From Daphnia pulex (Eukaryota > Arthropoda > Branchiopoda > Diplostraca > Daphniidae), in contig NC_060019.1 of assembly GCF_021134715.1 (NCBI RefSeq), positions 4,216,001-4,280,000 on the forward strand: a stretch of DNA of 64,000 bases, given 5' to 3'. Every line of letters starts with the position of its first letter. The first letter of the stretch is position 1. Below, in pieces: positions 24,402 to 36,495 of this stretch. The notes beneath the pieces were generated by a model. It ran no database searches, had not been told where the DNA came from, and saw only the letters and a list, made by a program, of their open reading frames with translations. Both the position numbers and the translations under genes were made by a program.

Positions 24402-25331
24402 CTTGTTAAAATTATGAAAATATTACAGAAATTAATGTCATAATTAAGGTACAAAATATGTTGTGACACTGATTCATTAATACAGAAATGTTTCAAATAC
24501 CAGTTGTGCTAAGAATTGTTGTGCCATTGCGTGATCTATCAAATTTTACTGCATTCACAAAATTGAAAAAATGTACAACACAAGTGCTAATTAGGATAGA
24601 ATACGAATTCGGTTATGGCGATTTATCACATCAAATCACAAATCAAATCTAGTTGTTATTCTTGGCAACAGAAAAATCTTTAGAAATTAGACACAGGATA
24701 AAGAACTGGACATCTCTATGCAAATAAGGTCACCGAATTGCTCCACCTACCTTCTTTTAGACATCCACATATGTTAATAATTTATCTTTTAGGAGAACGT
24801 TGGACTGACGAATGATGACGAATCTTTATTTACTCATCAATCAAATGTTGTCGTCGAGGTCAAAGTATAGTGCTAGGCTGTTACCTAGATGGCGTAGTGT
24901 ATTGTTGTTGTTTTTAAACCGGGTCCAGATTTGCATAATTGAAACCCTTAAGTTTGTGTCATTGTCAACTATCAAGTATTTGTCTGTACCCCGATGTAAA
25001 ATCAGTTTATTTATCTGTTAATTTAATTTGTAAAATCTTAAGAATTTTTTGTTTGTTCCGATAATCCGATTCATAACACCTTCGTGGTCCTCTTCTGCTT
25101 GAACACAGAGGAGCTCTACAAGCAAATCAAAATCAATCAGTGTCTAGAATTCCTAAATAAATTGTAAGATTCTTTTTTTAGGAATTGATTGTTTTTCATA
25201 ATTTTTTTTCAACAGCATGCAGAAATTCACTTCACCATCTTTTTAAGTTATGTAAAGCTTGATTGAATGAAATGTGTAACTTTTGTTCAGGGCTTCTCTG
25301 AACTTAACCCCACTTACAAAATCTATTCCAA
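24402..25331. promoter_or_regulatory. divergent promoter region, MEAK7/GMC oxidoreductase
   Basis: No gene was seen apart from a possible MEAK7 leader exon (about 24498-24524, minus). CCTAGATGGCG at 24884-24894 resembles the CTCF core motif and recurs exactly at 54480-54490, in the other divergent promoter spacer of this window. The rest is AT-rich. Confidence 0.4.
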
Positions 25332-28087
25332 ATGAAGCTTACACTGTGGCTTTCTGGGTTACTCAAAATACCAGCTGCCTTTGGTATTATAACAGCCTGC
25401 TATTTGCACTTTTGGTTTTGGAACACAGCCTCTTACATTGAACTGGATCAAATAGGAAACACATATGATTTTATTGTTGGTAACTTCATATTTAATCAGC
25501 TGTTTTCTATTGCAAATTTTCTAGTGTGAAATGTTATGTCATGGTTTGTTGCCTTTCAGTTGGAGCGGGATCGGCTGGAGCCGTAATAGCGTCTCGACTT
25601 TCTGAGAATCGAACCTACTCGGTGCTGTTGATTGAAGCTGGTGGCTATCCGTCTCCATTAGTTAATATTCCACTGATTTCTGGCATCTTCCCGTCAACAC
25701 CTTTCGCCTGGAACTACCAAACTGAGCCGCAGAAATTTGGTCTTTCAGCTTCAATTAACCGCGTAAAATTTGTATTTTCTTTAATTATGCTTCACGAAAC
25801 AACAATATTAAAGTAAGCCGGTTTTCGGTTCACCTTGATTTTTCCCATGTAAATTTCAGAGATCAAATTGGCCCAGAGGAAAAGGACTTGGCGGATCAAG
25901 CATACTGAATTTTTTGCTCTACGTAAGGGGGAATAAATACGACTACGATCACTGGGCTGCCTTAGGTAACGAAGGTTGGAGCTACGAAGACGTCTTACCT
26001 TTCTTCATTAAGTCGGAAACCAATACTGGAAGCTTTATCGACGGTGCGTACAGTGGCGCAACCAGCATGGCATTTGTCGTCTTTCATAGATTTATTTTCT
26101 AACAGAGGAATACCACGGAAAAGAAGGAAATCTGGTAGTAGAAGATCGAGCGTGGAAATCAAATTTACCCCAAGCTTTCATCGATGCTGGTTTGGAGTTG
26201 GGATTCAATTACGTTGATATCAATGGACGTAATCAAACTGGTGAGGCACTAAATTTTTATTTTTCTAACTTAAGAATTTTGTCATTACACTATTTACGCT
26301 AGACTACACTAAACTCAATTTTTTTTTAAATTTGAACCGACAAGGATTTACTATCCCTCAGTTGACAGCCAAAGATGGAGCTCGGTGGAGCACGTATTCG
26401 GCTTTTTTGAAAAATTCCCATTACGATCAGCCCAACTTGAAAGTGGTCACATTTGCGCAAGTTGAAAAAATCTTGATCGATGAATCAAAGCAAGCGTATG
26501 GGGTCCAATATAAAAGACACGGCAATCTTAAAACAGTTTTGGCGGCAAAAGAAATTATTTTGTCAGCAGGTGCAATCGGATCGCCTCAGATTCTAATGTT
26601 GTCTGGCATCGGGCCCAAAGAAGATTTGCAACGGCTTCAAGTAATGCTCCATTTTCTTTTTTAATCAATGTTATTGCTAGCCAGTAAGTAATCGATTTTT
26701 TATTTTATAAAGATTAAAGTGGAGTCTGACTTGAGAGTCGGTGATAACCTTCAAGATCACAGTAATTTTACCGTTTATCTTGAAAGGTTTATGAAATCAA
26801 TGTAACAATAATATGTTTTTCACGTTATTGATTGCCAGTTTACGTGCCTTTGACTCCACTAATCCATAACGACAGCTCCGCTTCGCTAGTGAGCCCATTT
26901 GATCTCATGGTAAAACTAAAATATAAAATGTTTTTATTAGTTATTATTTATTAATTTAAATTTTAGATTTACTAACTTTATTTATATGTAGGCATGGTGG
27001 GATTATTTTATTCACGGAACTGGTCAATACACAAGTAATGGCGTAGATGGCATGGCCTTTAAAAGTTCAGAAAATTGTGAGCCGGACTGGCCAGACATGC
27101 AACTTCATTTCGTGTCATACTCAGCCGCTTCCGATCACGGGGTTCGTTCCTTCGCTTGGCAATTCGTGTACATTATCATTATTTAATTCAATGGCTTCCA
27201 CGCAGATTTGCGTGAGGCATCTTATTGGTTTAGAAGAGACCGCATGGAAAGAATTATTCGAACCACTATCTTACGTCGATACCGCCTCGATCTTCGCTAC
27301 GCTAGTTCGACCAAAGAGCAGAGGCTGGATCCGCCTTCGTTCTGCCGATCCGTTGAGTGAGCCAATTATTGACCCCAAATATTACAGTCACCCTCAAGAT
27401 GTTCAAGTGATGCTAGAAGGTATAATTATCTAATTAAAAGCTAATAATTTTAATTCTCAGCGAGGTTACTTATCTTAAAAAAAAATAGCTCTTCAATTCG
27501 CGCAGAAAACACTCAACACGACAGCAATGAAAAAGTACCTACATCTTTATGATTTTCGTCTTCCAAATTGCCAGGATTTCCCTATTGACTCGCATCCGTA
27601 CTTGGAATGCCTTATACAATACATGACAGCTACTTTGCACCATCCGGTAGGGACTTGCAAAATGGTACGTTCATTTAGAATTGACAATTTTTTTTTAACA
27701 TAACTTTTTAAAAATGTGTTAAAATTCTAAATTTATCCAGGGTCCATCAACAGATCACGAAGCTGTAGTAGATCCTCAATTAAGGTATGCTTATCAATTT
27801 CAAGTTACTATAGTCCTGCACTGAAGTTAACTTTAAATATGATTATTTTTAATTACATTGAATAATCACGACATAGAGTGTATGGAATCAAAGGCTTACG
27901 AGTTGCTGATGCTTCGGTGATACCCGTTATTCCCAATGGGAACATAAACGCGCCTGTTATTATGATCGGAGAGAAAGCTGCCCATATGATTTTAGAATAT
28001 CACAGAAATAATTATATTCAAAAGAATTCTTCGGAAAGACAATCTCATCGCAAATTTATTCTTAAAACTGCTGGAGACGAACTTTAA
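25332..28087 (+). CDS. GMC-family FAD oxidoreductase (glucose/choline dehydrogenase-like)
   Basis: Exons: 25332-25479, 25560-25762, 25860-26043, 26106-26240, 26345-26640, 26713-26786, 26839-26909, 26992-27141, 27206-27419, 27489-27664, 27741-27784, 27877-28087 (about 634 aa). The order is an N-terminal membrane anchor or signal ('[18 protein letters not shown]'), the FAD-binding Rossmann motif '[18 protein letters not shown]' across exons 1-2, the GMC signature '[17 protein letters not shown]', and the C-terminal catalytic part with His in '[10 protein letters not shown]' and '[16 protein letters not shown]'. Insect members oxidise sugars, alcohols or ecdysone and act extracellularly or in cuticle formation. 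The substrate cannot be read from sequence. One oddity: the only plausible splice between exons 6 and 7 leaves the frame off by one base, although every other join fits. That could be a sequence error, an unrecognised splice, or a disabling change. Confidence 0.85.
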
Positions 28088-28414
28088 TTTTTTCTCAATT
28101 ATATTTGAATTACAAAATTTATTAAAAAATACACATTTGAAGTTTGTTATCCGATTTGTCAAATTGTAGAATAATTTGAAGGAATTTAGTTTATTGTCAT
28201 TGTTCGTTATTTTATTTTCCCCGATGGCAATCTGAATATTTTTTTTTTTTCATTTTACAAATTTTAATCCATTTATTTCATTTTACAACCTCATTTTGGC
28301 CGTAGTTGCCACAGACAAAAGAAAATCTAAATCATTTTCATATTTCAATAATATCAGAGATAAATTGTGCAGCAAGGAACAGTTCACAATTTTCACTATC
28401 GGTCACTTATTTGC
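28088..28414. other. 3' spacer between convergent genes
   Basis: AT-rich spacer between the stop codons of the GMC gene (+) and the acyltransferase gene (-), with a T-rich run at about 28234-28250. No further gene or repeat was seen. Confidence 0.5.
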
Positions 28415-30196
28415 TTAATTATCTTTTTTTGGAGCTTCGATTCCATAACTAGATCCACGACTGATCAGTGTGATATCGATCAGTTTATAGATGAATGATG
28501 CAGCTGAAAATATAGATGTACAATGACAATTTAAAAAACAATGTTTCACAGGTAATTTAGAATTCAACACATACTTATTCCAATGATAAAAACGATCGCC
28601 AGTAAACTTGAGAACCCTGTGCCCAATAGACATTTGACAGAATTAAACATGAGCGGTAAGCAAAAGCTAGTCCACAGGCAAAATAGCAAAAACGGCAATG
28701 CTGAACGTGGTCGGTAATGGCTAAATATAATTTTCAAAATGAACATTTAATAATTAATAAAATTATTTAACACAATCAAAAATACGATTAAGTTCCATTT
28801 ACCATCTAATTGGCCCCTTAAAGTATTTTGAATCCTCTTCCGCTAAAGAAGTTGGAAAAACTCCATTCTTCTCGTAAGCATCCATCAGCTTATCCTAAAA
28901 CGGGTTATGCAAATTGTTTCAATTACGAAATTTAGAAATTTTTAATGGCGGTTGCTGAGCTGCACATACTCTTTTTTCGAAGTTATTTAAAAGCCATTCC
29001 GCAGACTGGTTGATTTCACTCGGGATATCTTGAAAAGGAACGCGTTCTAAAAAGACTTCTCCGAAAACTGGACGACCGAGAAACACATTCAGTAGACTAG
29101 GAAACGCACCTAATTTACTGATTTTTTGTTTAGTTCATAAAAATGATGAGAAACTTTAATTAATTTCTGGCATTATGAAATATTTAATTACGTATTAAAA
29201 CAAAGAGTGCAGGAATAAACAGCGTCGAAATTTTGTTTGAGCTGTTGAGTAATAGCGAAAAAACCCCTCGTCCTGGGAAAACATGGGTTTAAAAATGTAG
29301 TAATCAATCAATTCATATATTATGTGACATAATGACCTACCTAGGTATCAATAAATTATTTAAGTGGGGTAAACCTTTTTTGGCGGCAAATTCCATGGAA
29401 ACGTTATGTTTATCTTTTGTAAATCTGGTTCCCTCCGGAAAGAATAGCAACTAAATTAAGAGAAAACATCTTTAGTCTGACATACTTGTCCGCAGAAAAA
29501 AAACAATGGAAATTTTTCAAATATATTACCCAAACTGGATCGGGATATTCAATCAAATTTTTAACGAATAAATCCATGGTTGATTTGTCTTTTTCCCAGT
29601 TCCTTTCTAAAAACCCAATTTCCGCAAATTTCCAAGCCCATCCAATAATAGGAATCCATTCAACTGCTTTTTTAATGAACAGTTTGGAGTTCTAGATTGT
29701 TTTTTAAATGTCGAAGATCACGTTAGTCCATATTCCATATTCAAAGATGACTTGGTGCAGATAAAATGAAAACGAAAATACTTGCCCCCAGAACGTTGGC
29801 TTGGCTTCCCAATACCCAAGCCACTAGCCAGTCAAGCTCATTTGAGTGATTAAGGATGATCAGCGCATTTTCTTTTCCAAGTTTGGTCCACGTTTCAGTA
29901 TCAGTATAAACACTAAAAGCTGATCCCGACCAGTCGATAATCAAGAGAACCTCTGAAAAAAGGAAATTCGATGATTAATCCATCGGGTCGAAGAAATTGC
30001 AATATCGCTACTTACGATTCCATAAGCAGGCAAGCAGGTAATAATTAATCTTGCGATACAACCATCTGCTTAAAGGTCTTACTGTTAACCACAGACAAAG
30101 TTGGACTCCATTAATTAATAATCCGGAGACGATGAAACATACGAACAATGCCAAGAATATGATGCACGTCCCAGCAGTTTTGATTTGCGCAAGCAT
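28415..30196 (-). CDS. Agpat: AGPAT3/4-type lysophospholipid acyltransferase, 391 aa (copy 1)
   Basis: Nine exons: 30196-30016, 29952-29786, 29691-29530, 29450-29341, 29272-29192, 29117-28970, 28894-28803, 28720-28575, 28503-28415. All are in frame; intron 2 has a GC donor (G|GCAAGT). The protein has an N-terminal membrane segment (about 8-35), the acyltransferase NHX4D motif at N95-H96...D101 ('NHSNELD'), the 'EGTR' glycerophosphate-binding motif at 176-179, 'IPRT(R)GF' near 205, 'ERVPFQDIP' and two C-terminal membrane segments (about 318-355). This is the 1-acylglycerol-3-phosphate acyltransferase family (AGPAT3/4 branch), which converts lysophosphatidate to phosphatidate at ER/Golgi membranes. 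A paralog of identical length lies at 57273-58936 in the same orientation. Confidence 0.92.
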
Positions 30197-31156
30197 TGCT
30201 CTTTTTTTTCAAATGATTAAAAATTTGTTAGAGGATTTGGAACAGCAGAATTTAGAAATCGCGCAAATCTACATTTAATCATTTTTGAATATTATAATAC
30301 TTGACTTGGAAAAACACTGTAGAACAAATAAAACAGATACAAGCTTATGCAAATTATTATACAATTATTCGCAATTAAATTTGCGTACATTACAAAAGTG
30401 CTTAAAAAAACAAAAACAAAAAACACCCACTGCGCTAATCAAGCGCCTATATTAACTAGCGTCAAGTTTAAAATAATGAAATACATTTTTTTTTACTAAT
30501 GATTAGCCAAGCCCTACATCAGCCGTGGTCTAGTAAAAAAAAAATGAATCAATGTAACTCGATATAACTATAAACCAAAACTAGTGTGGATTGCACCCTT
30601 GAGTTTCACTTCTTGCTTCACGACAAGTAACAGCAGGCCATAAAACGATAACAAATAAAACCCTAAAATGTTACGAATTCGGAATTCCTTATCTGCTACT
30701 ACAGTGCCGCATTTTTTTTTAAATAACCTAACGTGATCTAAAAATCAAATAACTTAGTTCACAATATTGAAAAATTGCTTACCTTTTCAGTTTTTTAAAT
30801 ATTTATCAGGTGAAGTTTCCATAAATTTTTATTTCCTCGAATTTGATGACATAAAATGGTTTCCTAGTGTCCGTACTCCCTCCCTCCTAAATGGCCAATT
30901 CCAGTTTTTGAAAATCACTAGTCACACAGCAGAAACTAGAGAGTTCAAGAGAAACAGGTGTTTCAACTAAGCTGACTACGATTCGACTGGAAGAGTGAAA
31001 GTCTATGATTCCTCCCAAGCGTCATCCAATGGCCGCTGGGCGTTGGTGAAAGTAGTGATGCACAGCATAGAAAGATGCCCGAGGGCTAGGTTTTATGTAA
31101 AGTTAATTTAGGATACACTAGTGTAGCTATCTAACACGAAGACATCTGACGTAGAT
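30197..31156. other. spacer upstream of acyltransferase copy 1
   Basis: This should contain the promoter of the acyltransferase gene (reading leftward). Small open frames exist but show no family resemblance, codon pattern or splice context that I trust. Position 30960-31080 is less AT-rich than the surroundings, without a recognisable product. Confidence 0.4.
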
Positions 31157-31668
31157 AGACGTTCAATTTGAAGTCACCTGCTGCTGCTTATTACCCGAGA
31201 ACTTTCTCTTTGCAGTTTGCGTTCTTACCCACACATGTTACATAATAGCAATTCATTTGATCGCGACGTGATGCTCACATATTGAGTTTCTTCGAAGAAA
31301 TATTTATCTATCACTTACTCATCTAAACAAATATATATCTTTCGCAATTTTTTTATTGTAAGCAGCGCTCATGAAACATCAACCTTGTAGTACTCAGGCG
31401 TTTTCCATCAGGGAATTTTTTTTTGTCGTCTCAGCGAGCGCTAGTAAATTTACCTCTCTAAAATACAGCACTACGTTCCCACAACAAAAATGTCATATCA
31501 CTATAATCCATTCCTCGGGGAATATTCCTCATGTGAGACACGGAGAAAAGAAGGCTCAAGGACGAACATTCAAAGTTTTGCTGCCTACCCTTGAGGAACT
31601 GAATCAAATATAATTTTTTGTGGAAATATTTATAATTTGGGAATAATAACCGATTTCATGGAACAACT
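31157..31668 (+). repeat. dispersed 0.5-kb repeat with small ORF, copy 1
   Basis: About 510 bp is clearly homologous to 51166-51670 in the same orientation. Shared blocks include TTCTTACCCACACATG, GTCGTCTCAGCGAGCGCTAG and TGAGGAACTGAATCAAATAT. Both copies contain an ATG (31491 here) opening 'MSYHYNPFL'. In this copy the frame is lost after about 20 codons through a one-base length difference. A donor-like CTAGTAAATTT and an acceptor-like AAAATACAG flank the leader. I read it as a duplicated 5' gene fragment or an unclassified interspersed repeat. Confidence 0.6.
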
Positions 31669-31991
31669 TTCCCTTGTTTATAAGATCCGTTTTTATTGAT
31701 TCCTTTTTCCGCCTTTTACAGCTGCCTGGACCTTTTTCCTGCTGCTGCTTCCGAGTTGAAGTTTGAGCCGGAAAATGAATTTGTGCAAGAACTTTGAAGC
31801 AGGAGGAAAAAGGCCAGTTTTTGCGAATTCGTCTGTTGGCTCAAAAATTCACGACGGCCTTATTAATGGCTCTGATAATAATATGAAAGTATACTTAATC
31901 GGTTGTCACCTGCCGGGAATGGCAAACTCGTAGAAGAGACTATTAATCGAACTGGCAACCTCGGACATTAGCCAACTCTATTTACAAAATC
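31669..31991. other. short spacer, nothing recognised
   Basis: This spacer lies between the 0.5-kb repeat and the foldback. It is moderately GC-rich around 31720-31820 but has no open frame with family resemblance. Confidence 0.4.
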
Positions 31992-32352
31992 ATGAAGGAG
32001 GAAAGGAGGAGACGCAGAGACGCTGCTCCCATAAGCCCCTGCAGAAATTTTTTAGGCGATGATGATATCTACCTCGGGCAGAATTTTCGTTCCTTTTTCT
32101 GCCACCAGATGCGGAAGTGTAATGAAATATGTGAAAATCTAGGCTTTATTTTGGTTGCCACCGTTACGGACTTTTTATCTAATAGACTGCGCCAACCCGT
32201 AACGATAGCAACCAGCGAAAGCCCAGATTTTCACAGATTTCGCTACTCTCCGTCATCTGGTGGCAGAAAAAGGAACGGATCCTTCCCTTGAGGCAGATAT
32301 CATCGCCTCAAAAATTTGCCCGACCAGCTCCTCCTCCATTCCTCATTCATGG
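31992..32352. repeat. 360-bp foldback (long inverted repeat)
   Basis: The left arm (about 31992-32170) is an imperfect reverse complement of the right arm (about 32185-32352). Shared blocks are GGCGATGATATCT(A/G)CCTC, CGTTCCTTTTTCTGCCACCAG, GTGAAAATCT(A/G)GGCTTT and CCGTTACGG. The arms close on a loop of roughly 25 bases (about 32173-32197). The structure would fold into a long hairpin RNA if transcribed. It matches a foldback-type miniature element. No target duplication was identified. Confidence 0.7.
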
Positions 32353-33364
32353 CAAAATGTTCAAAGTAATACCATTTTGCATTTTCCAATTGTTCTATTT
32401 GATTTTGATATTATTTCTATTTGATAGTATTTTATTTTTTTTTGCCTGATCTTTCTTGACATAGAAATTCATAGAAATTCATTCGAATTAAATTTTTTTC
32501 GTCTACTTTTTCTTTTCCAGAGTTTCAGACACCTTACGCAAGTACGCAACCTAGCAGGTTCCATATTTTTTCGTTGAATTCCAGATTGTAATTCCGATTC
32601 GTATTGTAGTTATAATTCGATAGTTTAGTAACCACCCAAAAGAAGTGGATAAGTGACTGGATTTAATGACGATGATATTTCCTTTTCACAATGGGAAAAA
32701 CACTGACTGGCAACTTTCTATGAAAAAATTTTTGACCTAAAACTTTGAAGAATACGAAAAAAATTAATTTATTGATACTCTGACACGAATAACAGAATTT
32801 CTGTATCTTGTGCTGCAAACTGAAACGGGTGGCAATTGCATTTTGTTTCATTAACGGAACGACTGACAGAACATTTACACACAAATATTTGTTCAGCAGG
32901 CTTTAAAAGGTGAACGGTCAAAAGCATGCAAAATGAATAAAAAAATGAAAAAAAAATCGAAAAAAATTGTTTTAGAACATTTTTTCGTTGACATTTTCAG
33001 ACTCTTTCGTCAGCAACTCAATTATCTGAGGGATACAACTACTTGGAACATAAATTCCAATATTTTCCGTACCTCCACTACGCAATCGAACAATCTATTA
33101 AAAAGGGAGACAACATTTCTTTTAAGTTTCGAAAATTGTTGAGCAAAATTCAACACCTACATCCATTTTTCCACAGGCTATTATAACGGCCTCAACTTTT
33201 GCCCAGACAGACAACACAGGCCCGGAGAGTATTTTGCTCTTGTCATAACGAAGACCAGTGTCACATTACCCAGTCGTTTGATCACATTTTCTTCCCCTGC
33301 AAAAAGTATTTTTTTTTTTAATTTTAATGTATGGCAACTGAAAAAGGAAAGATGATTTTATGTA
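32353..33364. other. spacer, remnant of strawberry notch region to the right
   Basis: No gene was recognised. It is AT-rich with short direct repeats (AGAAATTCAT twice near 32465-32480). The last bases before 33365 continue the strawberry notch-like exon interrupted by the hAT element, so decayed 3' sequence of that gene may extend into this stretch. Confidence 0.35.
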
Positions 33365-33372
33365 CCAGCGCT

Positions 33373-34149
33373 CAGTGTTTGCTGAATCACGGTGTTTTGT
33401 GATTCATGAATCAAAATCATGAATCATTTTTCTTTAGTTTTAGGGAAATCAAAAATCAAATCAAAAATCAAATTTTTTTTTGATTTAATTCATGAATTAA
33501 AATCAAAAATTAAATCAAAAATTCTTTTATTATTATCACAAAGAAAAAGCATAAACTTACATATTGAATATATTTGTCAGTCAAGTTTAAGATTCATTTT
33601 TAAAAGAAGAAGAGTTTCAAATCTACTGTCAGTAAGTCGTGTACGTCTACATGATAAAACCAGTGCAGCGATGCTAAAAAGTCGTTCTACTGGTGCACTG
33701 GATGGAAGGGTAGTGTTATATTTTTAAAAGAGGGATTTAATATTTGGACATTTGTCAAAGCATTTAAAATCTCGCGATGATTCATTAGTTAGGAAATGGT
33801 CTACTTCGGTTAGGCAAGAATTGTTAGTGTTGAAATTCAAAAAGTCGGAAGATTCTACTGGGGAAATTAATTTCTGTTGTTTTCCGTCAAGTGTCAAAAG
33901 ATTATATAATTTTTTTTTAACTTCTAGTTTTGTGAACTCATCCTCAATCCAAAAAATAAATTGTCAAATTTACCAAGAAAAAAATTTCTTGATTCGATTT
34001 AAAATTTACCGTTTTTGTAATAATTTAAATCACAAATCAAATCAAAATCCCAATTTTGATTTAATTTGAATAATTAAATTAAAAATGATTTAATTTTTGA
34101 TTTAATTCATGAAAACGATTTAAAATCAAATTTGATTCAGCAAACACTG
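33373..34149 (-). mobile_element. hAT element, deleted copy with intact 8-bp target duplication
   Basis: The ends are inverted CAGTGTTTGCTGAATCA (33373-33389; reverse complement ending at 34149). The 8-bp duplication CCAGCGCT stands at 33365-33372 and again at 34150-34157, exactly the hAT signature. The minus strand at about 33720-33577 still encodes the end of a hAT transposase: '[12 protein letters not shown]', 'RRTRLTD' and 'ETLLLLKMN' (the C-terminal dimerisation region), then a stop. The rest of the transposase is missing, replaced by GATTTAATTTTTGATTT-type simple sequence. It sits inside an exon of the strawberry notch-like pseudogene. Confidence 0.88.
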
Positions 34150-34157
34150 CCAGCGCT

Positions 34158-35813
34158 CATGGTAACACATTGTTTTGGAAGTTTTGAATTCAGTTTTCCA
34201 AAGTGGTTTAGCTTCTTCTATACTTATCATCCTAAACAACTTTCCAACATCAGCCAATGTTTTCTGCGTTAGTAGAAAGGACTTCCTACTCGCGTGATGG
34301 TGTAAATCCGGTTGTGTCACTCTTTGCAACTAATTGCGCTGTTATCGGTTTCTATAGAAAAAAATTCAAAAAGTGTTTGGTTTATTTTCGATTAATTGAA
34401 AACGATTTAAAGACTAAACTTACCCCTGTTGAAACGTAAAAGCCTTCATTAGCCCCATCCAAAATTGCAAATTTTTCCTCTGCTCTCCTCCAAGATATTC
34501 CTTTATCTATCAGAAAGGTTTGTAGGAAAGTGTCTGCAGTTCCAGTTGAGTGGCGGATGGTGAACTTCAAGGTTTTTCTTCTTTGTACTTTTTTGGGGGC
34601 AAATTCCAAATCCAAGATGCCAAGATCAAAATTACCATTTTCTTTGGCCCGGTTTTCGATGCTTGCCAGGGTTTCAGTAAAATATTGGAATAGTCTTTTC
34701 TGAAGGTCAACTGGCATGCCTAGAAGGCGGTTTAAAAATACCGTAACGTTGATATAATTGGAATCTGTGATCCCAAGATTCTTCAGTCCAACTTTAGCAT
34801 CTACAAAGAAAATCTAACATTCTTTAGTGAATGGCGGGATAAAACAGGATGAAAATAATGCAAATTTACCTCTGAAAAAGTTTCCTTCGTAATCAGCAGG
34901 AGGTGATACAATTGGAGTAATATTACGACCCATCACTGCTTCCATAATGGCTTTGACCGCCGCTTGACCATATTCAGTTTCCACATTGAACTGACCAAGG
35001 TCTCGCTGTTCATCAGCGCGTCGATCACCGTGAATAAGTGCATCTAAGTTTTGAAGCCGTTTGGCTAAACTAGATACGAATCTCTGCTCACCAGCTAATT
35101 CCGAGATCAATATGAGGTATTCTGGAGTGTTGACCTGTGAATGAATAAATGAAACTTATTCGAACAAATCTTCAGGGAATCGTAAATTAATCCTTACTTG
35201 GTTATTTCGATGTGTTCGCCCGAACTGCTGAATAGCCTTATCGGGGTAATTCAATTGTTATGTGAAGGCGTCGTCGCTGGTTTTTAACTAATCGATCGGC
35301 CTTTAAGAAAAGATAAAACGTTGCGAATCGACTCTCGGTTATGTTTTAAGATTATGTATTATATCTATGGCGAAATACCGATGTTTGAAGCTTCAGAGAT
35401 GATGGCCACTAGTTTTTCTCCCGAAATAAAACTGTTGTTCTCACGGACATTGACATGATGACATCCAAAGATTCTCGAAGATTCTCCGGATTCTGAGCGA
35501 GACTCGAATTCAACCTACAGATACAAAACAAAATATTTGGTAATCAAAACTAAGAAAAATATTTGTTTTTATTCCATTTTTCCATTTATCTGTCCGTCTT
35601 TTTTCTTTACAACTCTAGACTTCGGCCCGTCATTTCGGCCACATTTTCTGGCCCCCCTAATTCATTGATCAGTTGATCAAAAGTATTCTTTGGAAGTCTT
35701 TTGTCAAGTTCTTCTATTTGTTTCAACAGATTTTTCTTCTTGTCCGACATCTTTTCATTACACACCTAAGCGAGAGCCACATTCGCAAGAATCTTTCGCG
35801 CTGCAAAGTAGCC
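34158..35813 (-). pseudogene. sno: strawberry notch (SBNO1-like), C-terminal half, broken
   Basis: Exon-like blocks on the minus strand: about 35813-35625 ('[12 protein letters not shown]'), 35514-35385 ('[12 protein letters not shown]'), 35300-35198 ('KNQRRRLHITIELP', 'AIQQFGRTHRNNQ'), 35134-34870 ('[10 protein letters not shown]', 'RDLGQFNVE'), 34800-34424 ('FLNRLLGMPVDLQKRLFQYF') and 34329-34158. These match the helicase-C and C-terminal regions of the nuclear coregulator strawberry notch in order. The N-terminal helicase half is absent. It is broken: an in-frame stop near the start of the first block, a reading-frame shift between 'IELP' and 'DKAIQQF', and a hAT insertion in the last block. 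It is most likely a partial gene duplicate that decayed, with the functional gene elsewhere. Confidence 0.85.
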
Positions 35814-36495
35814 CTGTTTGAAAAAGAGAAAAATGTCGATGAATGCTAGAAATTAACATCGGATACGGATCTAGTAAACCTAACGATATAAGTTGTTAGC
35901 CTTATCCCTATCAGAAATGCATGTTACACTCTATCGAAATGAATACTTACATCACAGCATAAAATATTTACTATTTTTAAAAATGTGAAACACAAAATAT
36001 TCAAAACAGCGCCACAGTCGAAGTCGATTATTACCACCAACCACAGAATAAGTCAAATTAAATTTTTTTAATAAGCTTTTTTTTTTAAAAAATATAATGG
36101 TTTGATGGTTTCTGAATTTCCGTCTTCCGTTTTGTTCCGTACTTCCGTTCTAATTCCAGTTGCACTAGTCAATATTCGGTAATTAGCGCAACAACAGATT
36201 TTACCCGTTTGACTATTTACAAATGACATTCACGAAAAACAACAACAAGAGAGCAACAACAAGTCAACAACAGCAATTTGACCATAAAAGTACGTAACGT
36301 AAATTCTATGGTAATTGCTTTCTTGCTGAGTTAAATCGTAAAAAAAAACCTTTGTAAATATTACTATCACTATTATGTGTTGCAAGTTTATATATTACTG
36401 TACTCCTCTTCAGATATTATATAAGGAGTTACGGACCAAGACTCACCACTTGTTTTAAGTTGATTCATGTTGTGACATCCAAAAAAGATCCAATA
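35814..36495. promoter_or_regulatory. spacer and probable MOCOS promoter
   Basis: AT-rich spacer between the strawberry notch pseudogene and the MOCOS start. It contains CAA-rich stretches near 36185-36280. No TATA box at a convincing distance and no gene were recognised. Confidence 0.35.
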
